Counted from the stretch's first letter, positions 35,346-45,198 are shown. The stretch is 64,000 nt of DNA from Lachnospira sp. (GCA_015057605.1 SVDX01000012.1:1-64000); one strand, 5' to 3'. Notes: generated from the letters alone by a model not told the origin. Numbers and translations: made by a program.

Positions 35346-35348
35346 TAA

Positions 35349-35364
35349 TGTTTCACGTGAAACA
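35349..35364. other. parS site 1
   Basis: A perfect 16-base copy of the Firmicute parS consensus (TGTTTCACGTGAAACA), where ParB loads. It abuts the parAB promoter. Confidence 0.96.
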
Positions 35365-35376
35365 TTTATAAATACA

Positions 35377-35412
35377 AAAATAGGAATGTTTCACGTGAAA
35401 CATTCCTATTTT
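35377..35412. terminator. 36-bp perfect palindrome carrying parS site 2; likely terminator
   Basis: A second perfect parS (35387-35402) is the core of a 36-bp perfect palindrome. On the minus strand it starts over the stop codon of the DegU-like gene (35406-35408) and is followed by a T-rich tail, so its RNA should fold into a 16-bp stem with a tetraloop and terminate that gene. Confidence 0.75.
35387..35402. other. parS site 2
   Basis: A perfect 16-base parS, 22 bases from site 1, nested in the palindrome described above. Confidence 0.96.
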
Positions 35413-36050
35413 ATATCTACCACACCATTTTTAATTGCGAATACTGCAGCCTGTGTACGATCTGCAACTCCTATTTTTTTAAATATACTTGCTATATGAT
35501 TCTTAACTGTTCTTTCACTAATATTCAACCTGTTACCAATCTCTTTATTAAATAATCCTTCGGAAATCAATTTAAGAATTTGCATTTCTCTCTTAGTTAA
35601 GGTCTGAAGTTTACTTTCATTCTTATCTTTAATCGCTAAATTCTTATTAAGCTCTACTAACAAATCAGGTTCTATATATATCTTCCCAGAATAAGTCTCA
35701 TATATTGCATTTTTCAAAACTGCAACTCCAGAATCCTTTAATACATATCCGTGACAGCCATTTTCAACTGCATTTACTATGTAGTCCATCTCTTTATGAA
35801 TGGTTAACATTATTACTTTGATATCTTCATATAGTTTTCTTATTTTAGGTAATGTCTTTAAACCATCAAGACCTGGCATATTAATATCCAATAAAACCAC
35901 ATCTGGTCTACATTCGTATATTTTTTCAAGGCACTCTCTTCCATTCTCTGCTTCTGAAATTATCTCAATGTTTTCATCTAATTCCAGCAACTGTCGAAGT
36001 CCTTCTCTAATCATCTTATGATCATCTGCCAACATAACTTTTATGCTCAT
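35406..36050 (-). CDS. NarL/DegU-like response regulator
   Basis: This 214-residue regulator has a receiver domain (Asp pair near residue 9-10, phospho-acceptor Asp in VVLLDINMPG at about 55, conserved Lys in YVLKDSG) and a LuxR-type helix-turn-helix (LTKREMQILKLISEGLFNKEIG, then ERTVKNHIASIFKKI). It follows its kinase by two bases. Its 3' end overlaps a parS-containing palindrome. Target genes unknown. Confidence 0.94.
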   Translation of the reverse strand: MSIKVMLADDHKMIREGLRQLLELDENIEIISEAENGRECLEKIYECRPDVVLLDINMPGLDGLKTLPKIRKLYEDIKVIMLTIHKEMDYIVNAVENGCHGYVLKDSGVAVLKNAIYETYSGKIYIEPDLLVELNKNLAIKDKNESKLQTLTKREMQILKLISEGLFNKEIGNRLNISERTVKNHIASIFKKIGVADRTQAAVFAIKNGVVDIK

Positions 36051-36052
36051 TT

Positions 36053-37075
36053 CTAATTCTCCTTGTCAATCGGAACTATAACTTCTATTCTGGTGCCAAC
36101 CCCATTTTCTCCACTCGTTATATTAATCTTTCCTGATAACAATTGAACTCTTTCTTTCATCATTGCCAATCCTAAACCATGCTGCAAATCTATTGTGGCA
36201 TTTGAATCCGGATTTATGCCCACGCCGTCATCCTCGTGAATAAGTATTATATTATTGTCCTTAATATCCAAAATGACCTTCATCTTAGTACCGTTTGAAT
36301 ATTTGATAGAATTGTTACAAGCCTCTTGCAATATTCTATACAGGGTAATTGCTATTATCTTATTCACCAAATTAATTTCTTCATTAATACTTAACTCTAC
36401 ATCTAATGCTGAACTTTCATCATATTGAAGCAACATTCTCTTTATAACTACTGCGAAGCCCAAATCATCAAATGCCATCGGGCGTAAATCACAAATAATG
36501 TTACGTATCTCATCAACACAGGTGTGTGCCAAATTAGCAAGCACCTCTAACTCAAGCTTAGTACGCATTGCATCTCTATCAAGCAATGCCTGACACAGTT
36601 CGGACTTATGTATCATACTTGTAAGTTTTTGAATTATTGAATCATGCATATCACGTGCAATACGTTGTCTTTCATATTCTTGCACTTCAATAACCTTTAA
36701 GCCATCATGCTTATCATCAGTATTCTCATTAGTATTAGGCTTTTTAGCAAGTTCATCTACTGCATATTTAATGTTTTTAAGTTCATTATCTATCTCGTCG
36801 ATTTCACTGTCTATAGGCTCTATGCTTGTCTCAAGTTTGACATATTCATCCTTTAATTTCTTAATCGTTGTATTACCGAAATTGTTTTCGGAAATACTAT
36901 GAGAGCTTGCAAAAAATATGTCTGAGTTTGTGTTTTCATTTTCTTTAAGCTTAGTAATTGTTTTGTCAACATTCTCAATACTAATTAATATTCTATTTTT
37001 CTGTGCGAGGAGTAAATTCTTTCTTTCGAGTAATTTTTTACCTCGTGCTATTAAATAAGATTTAACGTATTCCAT
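36053..37075 (-). CDS. DegS-like cytosolic histidine kinase
   Basis: The ATG at 37075 has GAGGTGG four bases upstream; the longer frame does not. The 340-residue kinase has no membrane helix. It begins with a long coiled-coil sensor region, then a HisKA_3 domain with IARDMHDSIIQKLT and a HATPase domain (ILQEACNNSIKYSNG, EDDGVGI, GLGLAMMKERV). This layout matches DegS, which senses cytosolic signals. It is paired with the DegU-like regulator. Confidence 0.92.
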   Translation of the reverse strand: MEYVKSYLIARGKKLLERKNLLLAQKNRILISIENVDKTITKLKENENTNSDIFFASSHSISENNFGNTTIKKLKDEYVKLETSIEPIDSEIDEIDNELKNIKYAVDELAKKPNTNENTDDKHDGLKVIEVQEYERQRIARDMHDSIIQKLTSMIHKSELCQALLDRDAMRTKLELEVLANLAHTCVDEIRNIICDLRPMAFDDLGFAVVIKRMLLQYDESSALDVELSINEEINLVNKIIAITLYRILQEACNNSIKYSNGTKMKVILDIKDNNIILIHEDDGVGINPDSNATIDLQHGLGLAMMKERVQLLSGKINITSGENGVGTRIEVIVPIDKEN

Positions 37076-37165
37076 CAAACCACCTCGGTTTACATAATGT
37101 TTAAATTCGTTTTTAATCATCTATCTATAATATATCACAATCTGTATAAATAAACAAATAATTTA

Positions 37166-37194
37166 TTGTATGTTTTTCAATTTTAGATTATAAT
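37166..37194 (+). promoter_or_regulatory. Promoter of the alpha/beta hydrolase gene
   Basis: TTGTAT (37166-37171), a 17-base spacer and a perfect TATAAT (37189-37194) precede a GGGGGTG ribosome-binding site and the start at 37236. The region is divergent from the DegS-like gene. Confidence 0.7.
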
Positions 37195-37235
37195 ATATAT
37201 ATAAATTTTCATAATAGTCAATGGGGGTGCATTTT

Positions 37236-38195
37236 ATGGCAAAAAAGCGTAGTTTTAAGAAAAAAATGTTTATGACAGGAATGGCATTGGTTGCAACACA
37301 TTTAGCAAATCAAGCTATATTTTTGTCTGCTGAAAAGAATAGTATTCCATCAACAAAATCCATTTACAAATGGAAGTATGGTGATATTTCATATACTGTA
37401 ACAGGTAAGGGTTCTCCTATACTATTGGTACATGATTTGTCTGTTGAGAGTAGTCTTAACGAATGGTCAGAAATAGTTTCTCGTCTTGCTAATTCTCACA
37501 CCGTATATGCATTGGATTTACTTGGTTGTGGTAATTCTGAAAAGCCAAATATGACCTATACCACCTACCTTTATATCACTTTGATTAACGATTTCATTTC
37601 TGATATAATTGGTGCCAAATCAGATGTTGTTACAAGTGGTTTTTCTTGTTCAATAGTTACTATGGCAGCTAATATCAATTCTGCTTTGTTTAATAAATTG
37701 ATTTTTATCAATCCTTGCACTATTGATGAAGCTACTAAGCAGCCAAATGATCTTAACCAATTATATAAGGCAGTGCTTACAACACCTATTATAGGTACCT
37801 TGCTATACAACATTGCATTTTCTCGTAACAACTTAAAGTATGAATACACTACTAACAAGTTAACATATACTAATGCAAAATTATCTGCCTATATAAATGA
37901 CTGTTATTCTAACGCTCACATAGGTGGTTCAAGTGTTAAAACACTATATGCAAGCTACAAGAATAATTACTTCTATAGTAATTATGATAATGGATTATCT
38001 AATCTTGAAAGTAATGTATTACTTTTAATAGGTTCTGATTTAATCAATTCTGAGGGACTTATTTCTAAGTATTTATATAAGAATTCTAATTTTGAATATA
38101 AGAAAATCGGAAGAACTAAACAACTTCCTCATTTAGAAAGACCAATTGATACAAGCAGCGAAATACTTTTATTCTTAGAAAGAGCCACTAATTAA
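37236..38195 (+). CDS. Alpha/beta-hydrolase with atypical nucleophile elbow
   Basis: Start at the ATG after GGGGGTG, giving 319 residues. A basic N-terminus and a hydrophobic helix (about 11-31) suggest membrane attachment. The hydrolase fold is seen in ILLVHDLSVES (the usual oxyanion HG is HD here, His66), VYALDLLGCGNS, and the elbow GFSCS around Ser137, where the common GxSxG ends in Ser. A late His in LPHLERP (about 305) could complete a triad. Substrate unknown; reduced or lost activity is possible. Confidence 0.75.
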   Translation: MAKKRSFKKKMFMTGMALVATHLANQAIFLSAEKNSIPSTKSIYKWKYGDISYTVTGKGSPILLVHDLSVESSLNEWSEIVSRLANSHTVYALDLLGCGNSEKPNMTYTTYLYITLINDFISDIIGAKSDVVTSGFSCSIVTMAANINSALFNKLIFINPCTIDEATKQPNDLNQLYKAVLTTPIIGTLLYNIAFSRNNLKYEYTTNKLTYTNAKLSAYINDCYSNAHIGGSSVKTLYASYKNNYFYSNYDNGLSNLESNVLLLIGSDLINSEGLISKYLYKNSNFEYKKIGRTKQLPHLERPIDTSSEILLFLERATN

Positions 38196-38203
38196 GTGGC
38201 TCT
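38181..38203. terminator. Bidirectional terminator between convergent genes
   Basis: A perfect 9-bp stem (38181-38189 with 38195-38203) with a five-base loop overlaps the stop codons of both the hydrolase and rsmG. The plus-strand side is followed by TTTT. Confidence 0.8.
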
Positions 38204-38910
38204 TTTGCTGGAAGTCCTGCCTTCCTTGGATATTTGTTTTTCGTACTGCTTATTTTCTTTATTATTATAAATGTTCTTGTTATATCTGACATCGGTAATG
38301 TTATTTCTTTTACCGATTCTATCTCTCCACCTAAAATTTTTATTGCATTTTTTGAAGCATTTAGTTCTTCTTCTACATTGCCTGCCTTAAACGCAACAAA
38401 ATATCCCCCCACCTTCACATATGGTAGGCAATACTCTGAGAGTGTAGCAAGATTAGCAACAGCTCTTGATACGCACATATCATACTGTTCCCTATGTTTT
38501 GGTTGCTTAGCATAGTCTTCTGCCCTTCCATGCATTGCATTTATATTTTGTAATCCTAAGCTTGTAATTACTTCATTTAAAAATTTAATTCTCTTATTAA
38601 GTGAATCCAACAAATCTACATTAATATGTGGATATGCTATTTTTAAAGGTAGCCCCGGAAAGCCTGCACCAGTTCCAATGTCAATAAGCTTTTCTACCTT
38701 AGACATATCTATTGCTGTATTGATTGCAAGGCTATCGATATAGTGTTTTAATATAACTTCATCATATTCTGTTATTCCTGTAAGATTCATAACCTTATTC
38801 CATTCAACTAAAAGCTCATAATATTCATCAAATTGATTTAATTTAGCTTCATTAAGGTCTAAACCTATTTCCTCTAATGCTTTTATAAATTTAGTGTGAT
38901 CCTTACTCAC
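38188..38910 (-). CDS. rsmG: 16S rRNA (guanine527-N7)-methyltransferase
   Basis: This 240-residue RsmG methylates G527 of 16S rRNA using S-adenosylmethionine. The SAM-binding IDIGTGAGFPGLPLKI, the YDMCVSRAVA strand and the FKAG segment are typical; loss can give low-level streptomycin resistance in other bacteria. It lies 16 bases after mnmG and its last codons are part of the terminator. Confidence 0.96.
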   Translation of the reverse strand: MSKDHTKFIKALEEIGLDLNEAKLNQFDEYYELLVEWNKVMNLTGITEYDEVILKHYIDSLAINTAIDMSKVEKLIDIGTGAGFPGLPLKIAYPHINVDLLDSLNKRIKFLNEVITSLGLQNINAMHGRAEDYAKQPKHREQYDMCVSRAVANLATLSEYCLPYVKVGGYFVAFKAGNVEEELNASKNAIKILGGEIESVKEITLPMSDITRTFIIIKKISSTKNKYPRKAGLPAKEPLN

Positions 38911-38926
38911 ATTTGCCTCCTTAGCA

Positions 38927-40798
38927 TTATTTTATGCTTAAATATACTAACAATACGGATATATCTGCCGGAGAAACACCTGATATTCTTGATGCCTGTC
39001 CTATTGATCTTGGTCTGAATTTCTTAAGCTTTTGAAGTGCTTCTGCACGTAAGTTTCCTACTTTATCGTAATCAATATCCTCTGGTATTATCTTTTGCTC
39101 AAGCTTCTTAAAATGTTCAACCTGCTTTAACTGTCTGCTGATATAACCATCATATTTTAGATTAATATTAACCTGTTCAATAACATCCTCTGCTAATTCT
39201 TCTCGATTAGCATCAATTTCTTTTAACATTTCATAGCTTAACTCAGGTCTTTTTATAAGCTCTGCTAATGTTGTTCCTGTCTTTAGCGGGGTACTGTTAC
39301 ATGCCTCTAAAAGTGCTTGAACCTTTTGATTTGCACCTATTGGTGTATTTTCAAGACGCTCTACCTCTTTGCTTATCTGTCTCTCCTTGTCAAGCACTGC
39401 TTCATATCTTTCATCTGATATAAGACCTACCTTATGACCATATTTTGTAAGTCTCAAATCAGCATTATCCTGTCTTAATATAAGTCTGTATTCTGCACGT
39501 GAGGTCATCATTCTATATGGTTCAAAATTTTCTTTTGTTACTAAGTCATCTATCAATACGCCTATATACGCTTCAGAACGATCCAAAACTAATGGTTCCT
39601 CGCCCTTTATATACATTGCTGCATTAATACCAGCAACAAGACCCTGCACAGCTGCCTCCTCGTAGCCTGAGCTACCATTAAACTGGCCACCGCTAAAAAG
39701 TCCCTTTATATTCTTAAATTCAAGCGATGATTTTAATTGTACAGGATTAATGCAATCATACTCTATCGCATATGCATTTCTTACTATCTTTACATTTTCA
39801 AGTCCTGGAACTGTACGATACATAGCGTATTGTACATCTTCTGGAAGTGAGCTTGACATACCACCAAGATACATTTCGTTGGTATAAAGGCCTTCTGGCT
39901 CAACAAATACCTGATGCTTTGGTTTGTCTGAAAATCTTACAACCTTATCCTCTATTGAAGGGCAGTATCTTGGTCCTGTTCCCTTAATATCACCTGAATA
40001 TAATGGAGAGCGGTCTAAATTTGCCTTAATTATCTTGTGTGTTTCTTCATTAGTATATGTAAGCCAACAAGAAACCTGCTCTCTTTGTAAATCTTCTTTT
40101 TTTGTTGTAAATGAAAATGGCACTACTTCTTCATCACCAAATTGTTCTTCCATTTTGCTAAAGTCTATTGAACGCTTATCTACTCTTGCTGGTGTACCTG
40201 TTTTAAATCTGTACATCTCTACACCATTTTTAATAAGTGAATCTGTAAGATGATTAGCAGCTGAAAGTCCATTTGGACCTGTATAATTGGCTACATCTCC
40301 ATAAACGCATCTTGCATTAAGATATGTACCTGTACACAATACAACTGCCTTTGCATTATATGTTGCACCTGAAAATGTCTTTACTCCAGTTATTTTTCCT
40401 TCATTTACTATTATTTCGGATACCTCTGCCTGTCTTATTGTCAAATGGTCTGTATTTTCCATCACTCTTCGCATATTAAGTGTATATGCTGATTTATCTG
40501 CCTGTGCTCTAAGCGAGTGTACTGCAGGGCCCTTTGATTTATTTAGCATTTTTGATTGTATATATGTTTTATCAATATTTTTTCCCATTTCACCGCCAAG
40601 TGCATCGAGTTCACGTACCAAATGCCCTTTTGAACTTCCACCAATATTTGGGTTACATGGCATAAGCGCAATGCTTTCAACACTAACTGTAAAACATATT
40701 GTTTCAAAACCAAGTCGTGCACAAGCAAGTGCTGCCTCACAGCCAGCATGACCTGCACCTACAACTACTATGTCATAATTTTCAACAACGTTAGACAT
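38927..40798 (-). CDS. mnmG: tRNA uridine-5-carboxymethylaminomethyl modification enzyme MnmG
   Basis: This 623-residue FAD enzyme works with MnmE on the wobble uridine of several tRNAs. The N-terminal FAD-binding [19 protein letters not shown], the [14 protein letters not shown] loop, the GTYLNA motif and the C-terminal helical domain ending in [11 protein letters not shown] are all present at family length. It lies 20 bases after mnmE. Confidence 0.97.
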   Translation of the reverse strand: MSNVVENYDIVVVGAGHAGCEAALACARLGFETICFTVSVESIALMPCNPNIGGSSKGHLVRELDALGGEMGKNIDKTYIQSKMLNKSKGPAVHSLRAQADKSAYTLNMRRVMENTDHLTIRQAEVSEIIVNEGKITGVKTFSGATYNAKAVVLCTGTYLNARCVYGDVANYTGPNGLSAANHLTDSLIKNGVEMYRFKTGTPARVDKRSIDFSKMEEQFGDEEVVPFSFTTKKEDLQREQVSCWLTYTNEETHKIIKANLDRSPLYSGDIKGTGPRYCPSIEDKVVRFSDKPKHQVFVEPEGLYTNEMYLGGMSSSLPEDVQYAMYRTVPGLENVKIVRNAYAIEYDCINPVQLKSSLEFKNIKGLFSGGQFNGSSGYEEAAVQGLVAGINAAMYIKGEEPLVLDRSEAYIGVLIDDLVTKENFEPYRMMTSRAEYRLILRQDNADLRLTKYGHKVGLISDERYEAVLDKERQISKEVERLENTPIGANQKVQALLEACNSTPLKTGTTLAELIKRPELSYEMLKEIDANREELAEDVIEQVNINLKYDGYISRQLKQVEHFKKLEQKIIPEDIDYDKVGNLRAEALQKLKKFRPRSIGQASRISGVSPADISVLLVYLSIK

Positions 40799-40818
40799 TC
40801 TGCTTTACCTCCATCAGA

Positions 40819-42198
40819 CTATTTTCCCATACAGAATTTACTAAATATCTCATTAACTAAATCTTCTTCTACTGATTGTCCTACAATTTTTCCAAGCTCT
40901 GCATATGCATTCATCAAATCAATTGATAAGAAATCCTCTGGCATGCAATTTTCTATGCTTGTTTTAACCATTTTAAAGCTTTTTAAGGCTTCCTGCAAGG
41001 ACGTTTTTTGTCTCACATTTGCTACATATATTTCATCATCAAAGCTTACTTCCCCTTTTAGGAACATTTTCTTTATTGTATCAGATAAATCATCTATTCC
41101 TTCAAGATTTTTTGCTGAAATAGATACTGTTTTACAATTTATATGTTCCTTTATATCTTCCATAGTTATTTTTGCTTCTAAGTCAGATTTGTTCAGTAAT
41201 ACTATTGTTTTCTTATCTTTTATTATATCTATTATTTCAAGGTCATTATCATCAAGCTTCGTTGATGCATCCACAACATATATTATTAAATCTGCTGTTT
41301 GCGCATAATCCTTTGCCTTTTGAACACCTATCTTTTCTACTATATCCTGTGTTTCTCTAATACCTGCTGTATCTATAAGATTAAGAACTATTCCATCCAA
41401 GTTAATCTGTTCTTCTAAGGTATCTCTTGTTGTACCCTCTATATCTGTTACAATAGCTCTTTCAACTCCGGATAATGCATTTAAAAGGCTTGATTTACCG
41501 GCATTTGGTTTTCCTAATATTACCGTACTAATTCCTTCCTTTAAAATTCTTCCGTTATCTGCTGTTGCTAACAATTTTTCTACTGTTTGTATATATTTAT
41601 CCACATTTTCGCCTAATTCTTCCAAAAAGCCCTCAAGACTTATATGTTCAGGATCATCTAATGCTGCTTCAATATATGCTATATTATTGATTACTTGTTC
41701 TCTTATTTCATTAATTTTGTTTGAAAAATCGCCTCTTAAACTGCTCATTGAGCTTTTAAGTGCAAATTCATTTTTTGAATGAATAAGCTCCATTACTGCT
41801 TCCGCCTGTGATAGGTCCATCCTTCCATTTAAAAATGCTCTTTTTGTAAATTCGCCTGGCTCGGCTATCCTTGCACCAGACTCTATTACTAATGAAAGAA
41901 TTTTTTGTACTACTAAAATTCCACCGTGGCAGTTAATTTCAACAATATCTTCTTTTGTATATGTATTAGGTGCCTTCATTACTGAAACTAATACTTCATC
42001 AATATATTTGCCATTTTCAACTATCTTGCCATAGTTAATAGTATGAGATTTTACGTTTTTTAAAGTTTTATTTGGTGTATTTGAAACAAATATTTTATCT
42101 GCTATACTTATTGCTTCATCACCGCTAATTCTTACTATTCCTATACCTGCATTTGACATAGTACTTGTTGATATTGCTGCTATTGTATCAGTTATCAT
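40819..42198 (-). CDS. mnmE: tRNA modification GTPase MnmE
   Basis: This 459-residue GTPase partners MnmG in tRNA wobble-uridine modification. Marks are the N-terminal folate-binding domain (IVRISGDEA), the G domain (GKPNAGKSSLLNAL, DIEGTTRDT, DTAGIR, NKSD) and the C-terminal Cys motif, here CMGK rather than the usual CIGK. It follows a terminator after jag, so it may start from its own promoter. Confidence 0.97.
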   Translation of the reverse strand: MITDTIAAISTSTMSNAGIGIVRISGDEAISIADKIFVSNTPNKTLKNVKSHTINYGKIVENGKYIDEVLVSVMKAPNTYTKEDIVEINCHGGILVVQKILSLVIESGARIAEPGEFTKRAFLNGRMDLSQAEAVMELIHSKNEFALKSSMSSLRGDFSNKINEIREQVINNIAYIEAALDDPEHISLEGFLEELGENVDKYIQTVEKLLATADNGRILKEGISTVILGKPNAGKSSLLNALSGVERAIVTDIEGTTRDTLEEQINLDGIVLNLIDTAGIRETQDIVEKIGVQKAKDYAQTADLIIYVVDASTKLDDNDLEIIDIIKDKKTIVLLNKSDLEAKITMEDIKEHINCKTVSISAKNLEGIDDLSDTIKKMFLKGEVSFDDEIYVANVRQKTSLQEALKSFKMVKTSIENCMPEDFLSIDLMNAYAELGKIVGQSVEEDLVNEIFSKFCMGK

Positions 42199-42233
42199 AA
42201 TGCTTTTATCACCTTTCTATAATACTTAAAATA

Positions 42234-42264
42234 CCCCCACTTATAGTTATCACAAAAGTGGGGG
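42234..42264 (-). terminator. Terminator after jag
   Basis: A 9-bp C/G-rich stem (42234-42242 with 42256-42264) is followed on the minus strand by a T-rich tail. It separates the rpmH-jag unit from mnmE. Confidence 0.82.
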
Positions 42265-42274
42265 TCATAATTTT

Positions 42275-43096
42275 TTATTTCTTCAAAAATACTACTACAT
42301 GTCTAAATGGTTCTTCGCCTTCACTACGTGTAGATACATATCTGTCATTTTGAAGAGCTGAGTGAATTACTCTTCTTTCATATGGATTCATTGGCTCTAA
42401 AGATACTGCTCTTCTTGTTCTCTTAACCTTATATGCAATATTCTTGGCTAATGATTCAAGTGTAGCTTGTCTTCTCTTTCTGTAATTTTCAGTATCAAGC
42501 TTAACTCTTGTATATCCATCTGTTTCCTTATTGATTACTAAGCTTAAAAGATATTGTAATGAATCTAATGTTTGTCCTCTCTTACCGATAAGAACACCCA
42601 TTTCATCACCCTTCATATCTACATATACAACGCCTTCTTCATCAACTTCAACTTCAATTTCAACCTTCATATCCATTGCATTGAAAACGTCTGTTAAAAA
42701 TTTAGTAGAAATCTCTGTTGCTTTTTCCTTTGAAATTGTATTCTTTTTAGGTGCTGGTGCAGCTACTTTTTCCTCTACTGTTTCAACTTTTTCAGCTGTT
42801 TTTGAATTATTAAATTCAAATTTAATTTCTTTCTTTTCTGTTTTTTCTACCTTTTCTACTTTTTCAACTTTCTTCTCAATCTTCTTTTCTTTCTTTGCTT
42901 CAACAAGAACATCAAGATCAAGTTCTTCCTTTTTCCATGCTTTAATTTTAGCAGGCTTACTAAACATTCCTAAAATCCCAGAACTACCTTTTTCAATTAC
43001 TTCATAATCAAAATTATCTCTTGTTGTTTCCAACTTTACTAATGCATCAATAACAGCATCTTCAACTGTTTTTGCTGTAACTTCAATTGAATTCAT
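42275..43096 (-). CDS. jag: KH-R3H RNA-binding protein Jag (KhpB/EloR)
   Basis: This 273-residue protein has an N-terminal Jag_N domain (about 1-55), a Lys/Glu-rich linker (about 70-135), a KH domain with GVLIGKRGQTLDSLQ, and an R3H domain (RKRRQATLESLAKN..., ending near RVIHSALQ). In other Firmicutes it binds RNA with KhpA and affects cell elongation and division. It lies 12 bases after yidC. Confidence 0.94.
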   Translation of the reverse strand: MNSIEVTAKTVEDAVIDALVKLETTRDNFDYEVIEKGSSGILGMFSKPAKIKAWKKEELDLDVLVEAKKEKKIEKKVEKVEKVEKTEKKEIKFEFNNSKTAEKVETVEEKVAAPAPKKNTISKEKATEISTKFLTDVFNAMDMKVEIEVEVDEEGVVYVDMKGDEMGVLIGKRGQTLDSLQYLLSLVINKETDGYTRVKLDTENYRKRRQATLESLAKNIAYKVKRTRRAVSLEPMNPYERRVIHSALQNDRYVSTRSEGEEPFRHVVVFLKK

Positions 43097-43108
43097 GATT
43101 AAGCCTCC

Positions 43109-44443
43109 TTATTTATTGTGCTTCTCATTATATTTCTTTACCATTGCAGCCTTACTTGCTAAGCTTCCTGGTTTTTCTTCGTTCTTATTATAAAACTCTG
43201 TCGAATTTTTAATCTGAGCCTCACGCTCTTTTTGCCTTCTATCAATATCTGCTTTACTTGCAACAGCCTTTGAATTGTTGATTATATCTTTTGCACTAAC
43301 TGTTGATTTTTGAGGTGGAAGTCCTCTCTTTTCACGCTTCTTATTAGCTTTTTCAAGATTTTTCTTCATTACCTCTTCCATATCCTGCTTATCAAAATAT
43401 GCATTAATAATCAACTGAGATATAATTTGGAAAATACTACCTGCAATCCAATATAAACCAAGTGCTGCTGGCATTGTTAAAGCAAAAATTGCTGTAATTA
43501 TAGGCATTATATTGTTCATTGCACCCATTGGATTAGGCTCTTCTGTTGTTGTTTTCTTATTGTTATTTCTCTTAACCTCTGCAAGCTTTGTCGATACCCA
43601 TTGAGCAAGACCTGCTAATATAGGAATGATAATTGCTGTTGATAAAATCTCTGGATTAACTGCTAAATTAATTCCAAAGAATGAATTCATACTATCTATT
43701 TTATCAACATTTTCTGTAAGAATTGTGCTCATTTGAGCAAATCCATCTCCATTACTTGCATATACACTTTGTAATGATGATGCTAAATCCTGATTTTCAA
43801 TAGTATTTGAAAAAAATGCTTTTAATTCATTCCATTGAGCATCTGTAAATTTGCTCATTGCATCTATTAATTGATTCTCTTTTGAAGGATCAATCTTTGC
43901 AAATGCTTCAAGCTTAGTTGTAACACCTGTTTCTTTAGCCTTGGCTACATATGTTCCGATTTCATCCATATATGATGAAATACCAACTTCTTCGCCTGTA
44001 CGAATTATTCCTGTGAAGTGATTTTTTACTGATGTAACATATGCAGGAATATTTCTGATAACATTAAATAATGCTAATAAAATAGGCATCTGGATAATTA
44101 ACTGAAGACATCCGCCTGTAGGAGAAGTTCCATATTTTGCATATACTTCTCTTTGTTCTTGATTCATCTTATAAATTGAATCCTGATCGCTCTTACCCTT
44201 ATACTTAGCTGCGATGGCCTGTAATTCAGGATTCATCATCATAGAAAGTCTTGAGAACTTCTGCTGTTTAATTGTAAGAGGTAACATTAAAATCTTAACA
44301 ATAAATGTAAAGATTATAATACTTAGACCTATATTCTGAATACCAAAAATTTCTGTTACCTTAAAAAGGCTATTCAAAATATACCCTAATAATCTGGCTA
44401 TATCACCTATAAGCCAGGCATCACTTTGTGTTAATAAAATCAT
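43109..44443 (-). CDS. yidC: Membrane protein insertase YidC (SpoIIIJ type)
   Basis: The ATG at 44443, with GGAGG seven bases upstream, gives 444 residues; a longer frame has no ribosome-binding site. The insertase core is clear: KQQKFSRLSMMMNPELQAI in the first cytoplasmic loop, GGCLQLIIQMPIL, and the late helix MPAALGLYWIAG. Compared with many Gram-positive YidC proteins it has a large extracytoplasmic insertion of about 130 residues and a basic C-terminal tail (KKREKRG). No lipobox is seen. Confidence 0.95.
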   Translation of the reverse strand: MILLTQSDAWLIGDIARLLGYILNSLFKVTEIFGIQNIGLSIIIFTFIVKILMLPLTIKQQKFSRLSMMMNPELQAIAAKYKGKSDQDSIYKMNQEQREVYAKYGTSPTGGCLQLIIQMPILLALFNVIRNIPAYVTSVKNHFTGIIRTGEEVGISSYMDEIGTYVAKAKETGVTTKLEAFAKIDPSKENQLIDAMSKFTDAQWNELKAFFSNTIENQDLASSLQSVYASNGDGFAQMSTILTENVDKIDSMNSFFGINLAVNPEILSTAIIIPILAGLAQWVSTKLAEVKRNNNKKTTTEEPNPMGAMNNIMPIITAIFALTMPAALGLYWIAGSIFQIISQLIINAYFDKQDMEEVMKKNLEKANKKREKRGLPPQKSTVSAKDIINNSKAVASKADIDRRQKEREAQIKNSTEFYNKNEEKPGSLASKAAMVKKYNEKHNK

Positions 44444-44462
44444 TATTAAACCTCCAAAAATA

Positions 44463-44678
44463 TTAAGGCACTGGATCATATCCACCTTTAGAAAATGGAT
44501 TACATTTAATTATTCTTTTACACGTTAAAAAAGTACCTTTAACCGCACCATATTTATTAAGAGCTTCTATAGCATACTCAGAACATGTTGGGGTATATAT
44601 ACAAGTTGAGTGAGGTTTTAATGGCGATAAATATTTTTGATAAAATCGTACACAACTTATAAGTAACTTTTTAATCAT
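44463..44678 (-). CDS. yidD: Membrane protein insertion efficiency factor YidD
   Basis: This 71-residue protein assists YidC at the membrane. The diagnostic [26 protein letters not shown] and [13 protein letters not shown] are present. I use the ATG at 44678, which overlaps the rnpA stop (ATGATTAA); an earlier ATG three codons upstream is also possible. Confidence 0.95.
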   Translation of the reverse strand: MIKKLLISCVRFYQKYLSPLKPHSTCIYTPTCSEYAIEALNKYGAVKGTFLTCKRIIKCNPFSKGGYDPVP

Positions 44679-45024
44679 TATTATCATCTCTTTTTATAAT
44701 TCTGTGTAATTTTGAAAGATGCATAAATGCACTTTCAGTTTCATAGTAATCTTTATCTTTTAGATTAACCTTTGCAACTACAACAATATCTATTCCTTCA
44801 ATTAACTTATCCTTATTAAGTCTAAAGGTTTCTCTTATTAGTCTGGTTAATCTGTGTCGGACAATACTATTCCCGACTTTCTTACTCACAGATATTCCTA
44901 ATCTTTTGATATCCGTTCCATTCTCCAAAATATACATAACTAAGAATTTATTTGAATAAACTCTTCCTTTTGCATAAACCATTCTAAATTCGTTATTGTT
45001 TTTTAAAGATACATAGTTTTTCAT
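44671..45024 (-). CDS. rnpA: Ribonuclease P protein component
   Basis: This 117-residue RnpA helps the RNase P RNA bind pre-tRNA. The core motif is [20 protein letters not shown]; the usual RNR is RHR here, a variant also seen in related Clostridia as I recall. It overlaps yidD by eight bases and follows an attenuator-like hairpin after rpmH. Confidence 0.96.
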   Translation of the reverse strand: MKNYVSLKNNNEFRMVYAKGRVYSNKFLVMYILENGTDIKRLGISVSKKVGNSIVRHRLTRLIRETFRLNKDKLIEGIDIVVVAKVNLKDKDYYETESAFMHLSKLHRIIKRDDNND

Positions 45025-45037
45025 ATTAATACCTTAA

Positions 45038-45065
45038 TTAAAAAAGGCCACATACTTTGCGGCCT
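45038..45065 (-). terminator. Terminator/attenuator between rpmH and rnpA
   Basis: A 7-bp stem (one G-T pair) with a seven-base loop ends in a T run, two bases into the rpmH stop codon. It would make rpmH mRNA more abundant than rnpA mRNA, as found for this operon in other bacteria. Confidence 0.75.
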
Positions 45066-45198
45066 ATGCTGATAATTTCTTTCTACCCTTAGCTCTTCTA
45101 GCAGATAAAACCTTTCTACCATTAGCAGTAGCCATTCTTGCTCTAAAACCGTGAACCTTTGATCTTGATCTCTTCTTAGGTTGGAATGTCATCTTCAT
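45064..45198 (-). CDS. rpmH: 50S ribosomal protein L34
   Basis: This 44-residue protein is L34 in full ([20 protein letters not shown]..., ending KGRKKLSA). It is strongly basic and has the standard length. It starts after AGGAGG and is driven by the near-consensus promoter at 45246-45274. First gene of the leftward origin operon. Confidence 0.98.
   Translation of the reverse strand: MKMTFQPKKRSRSKVHGFRARMATANGRKVLSARRAKGRKKLSA

Noticed and set aside
40748..41308. 186-codon plus-strand frame over mnmG/mnmE
   Set aside because: It lies opposite two clearly recognised genes, has no family match and has low-complexity, Ser-rich content typical of antisense shadow frames.
42531..43007. 158-codon plus-strand frame over jag
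   Set aside because: It is the antisense of the Lys/Glu-rich linker of jag, which gives artificial Ser/Phe repeats.
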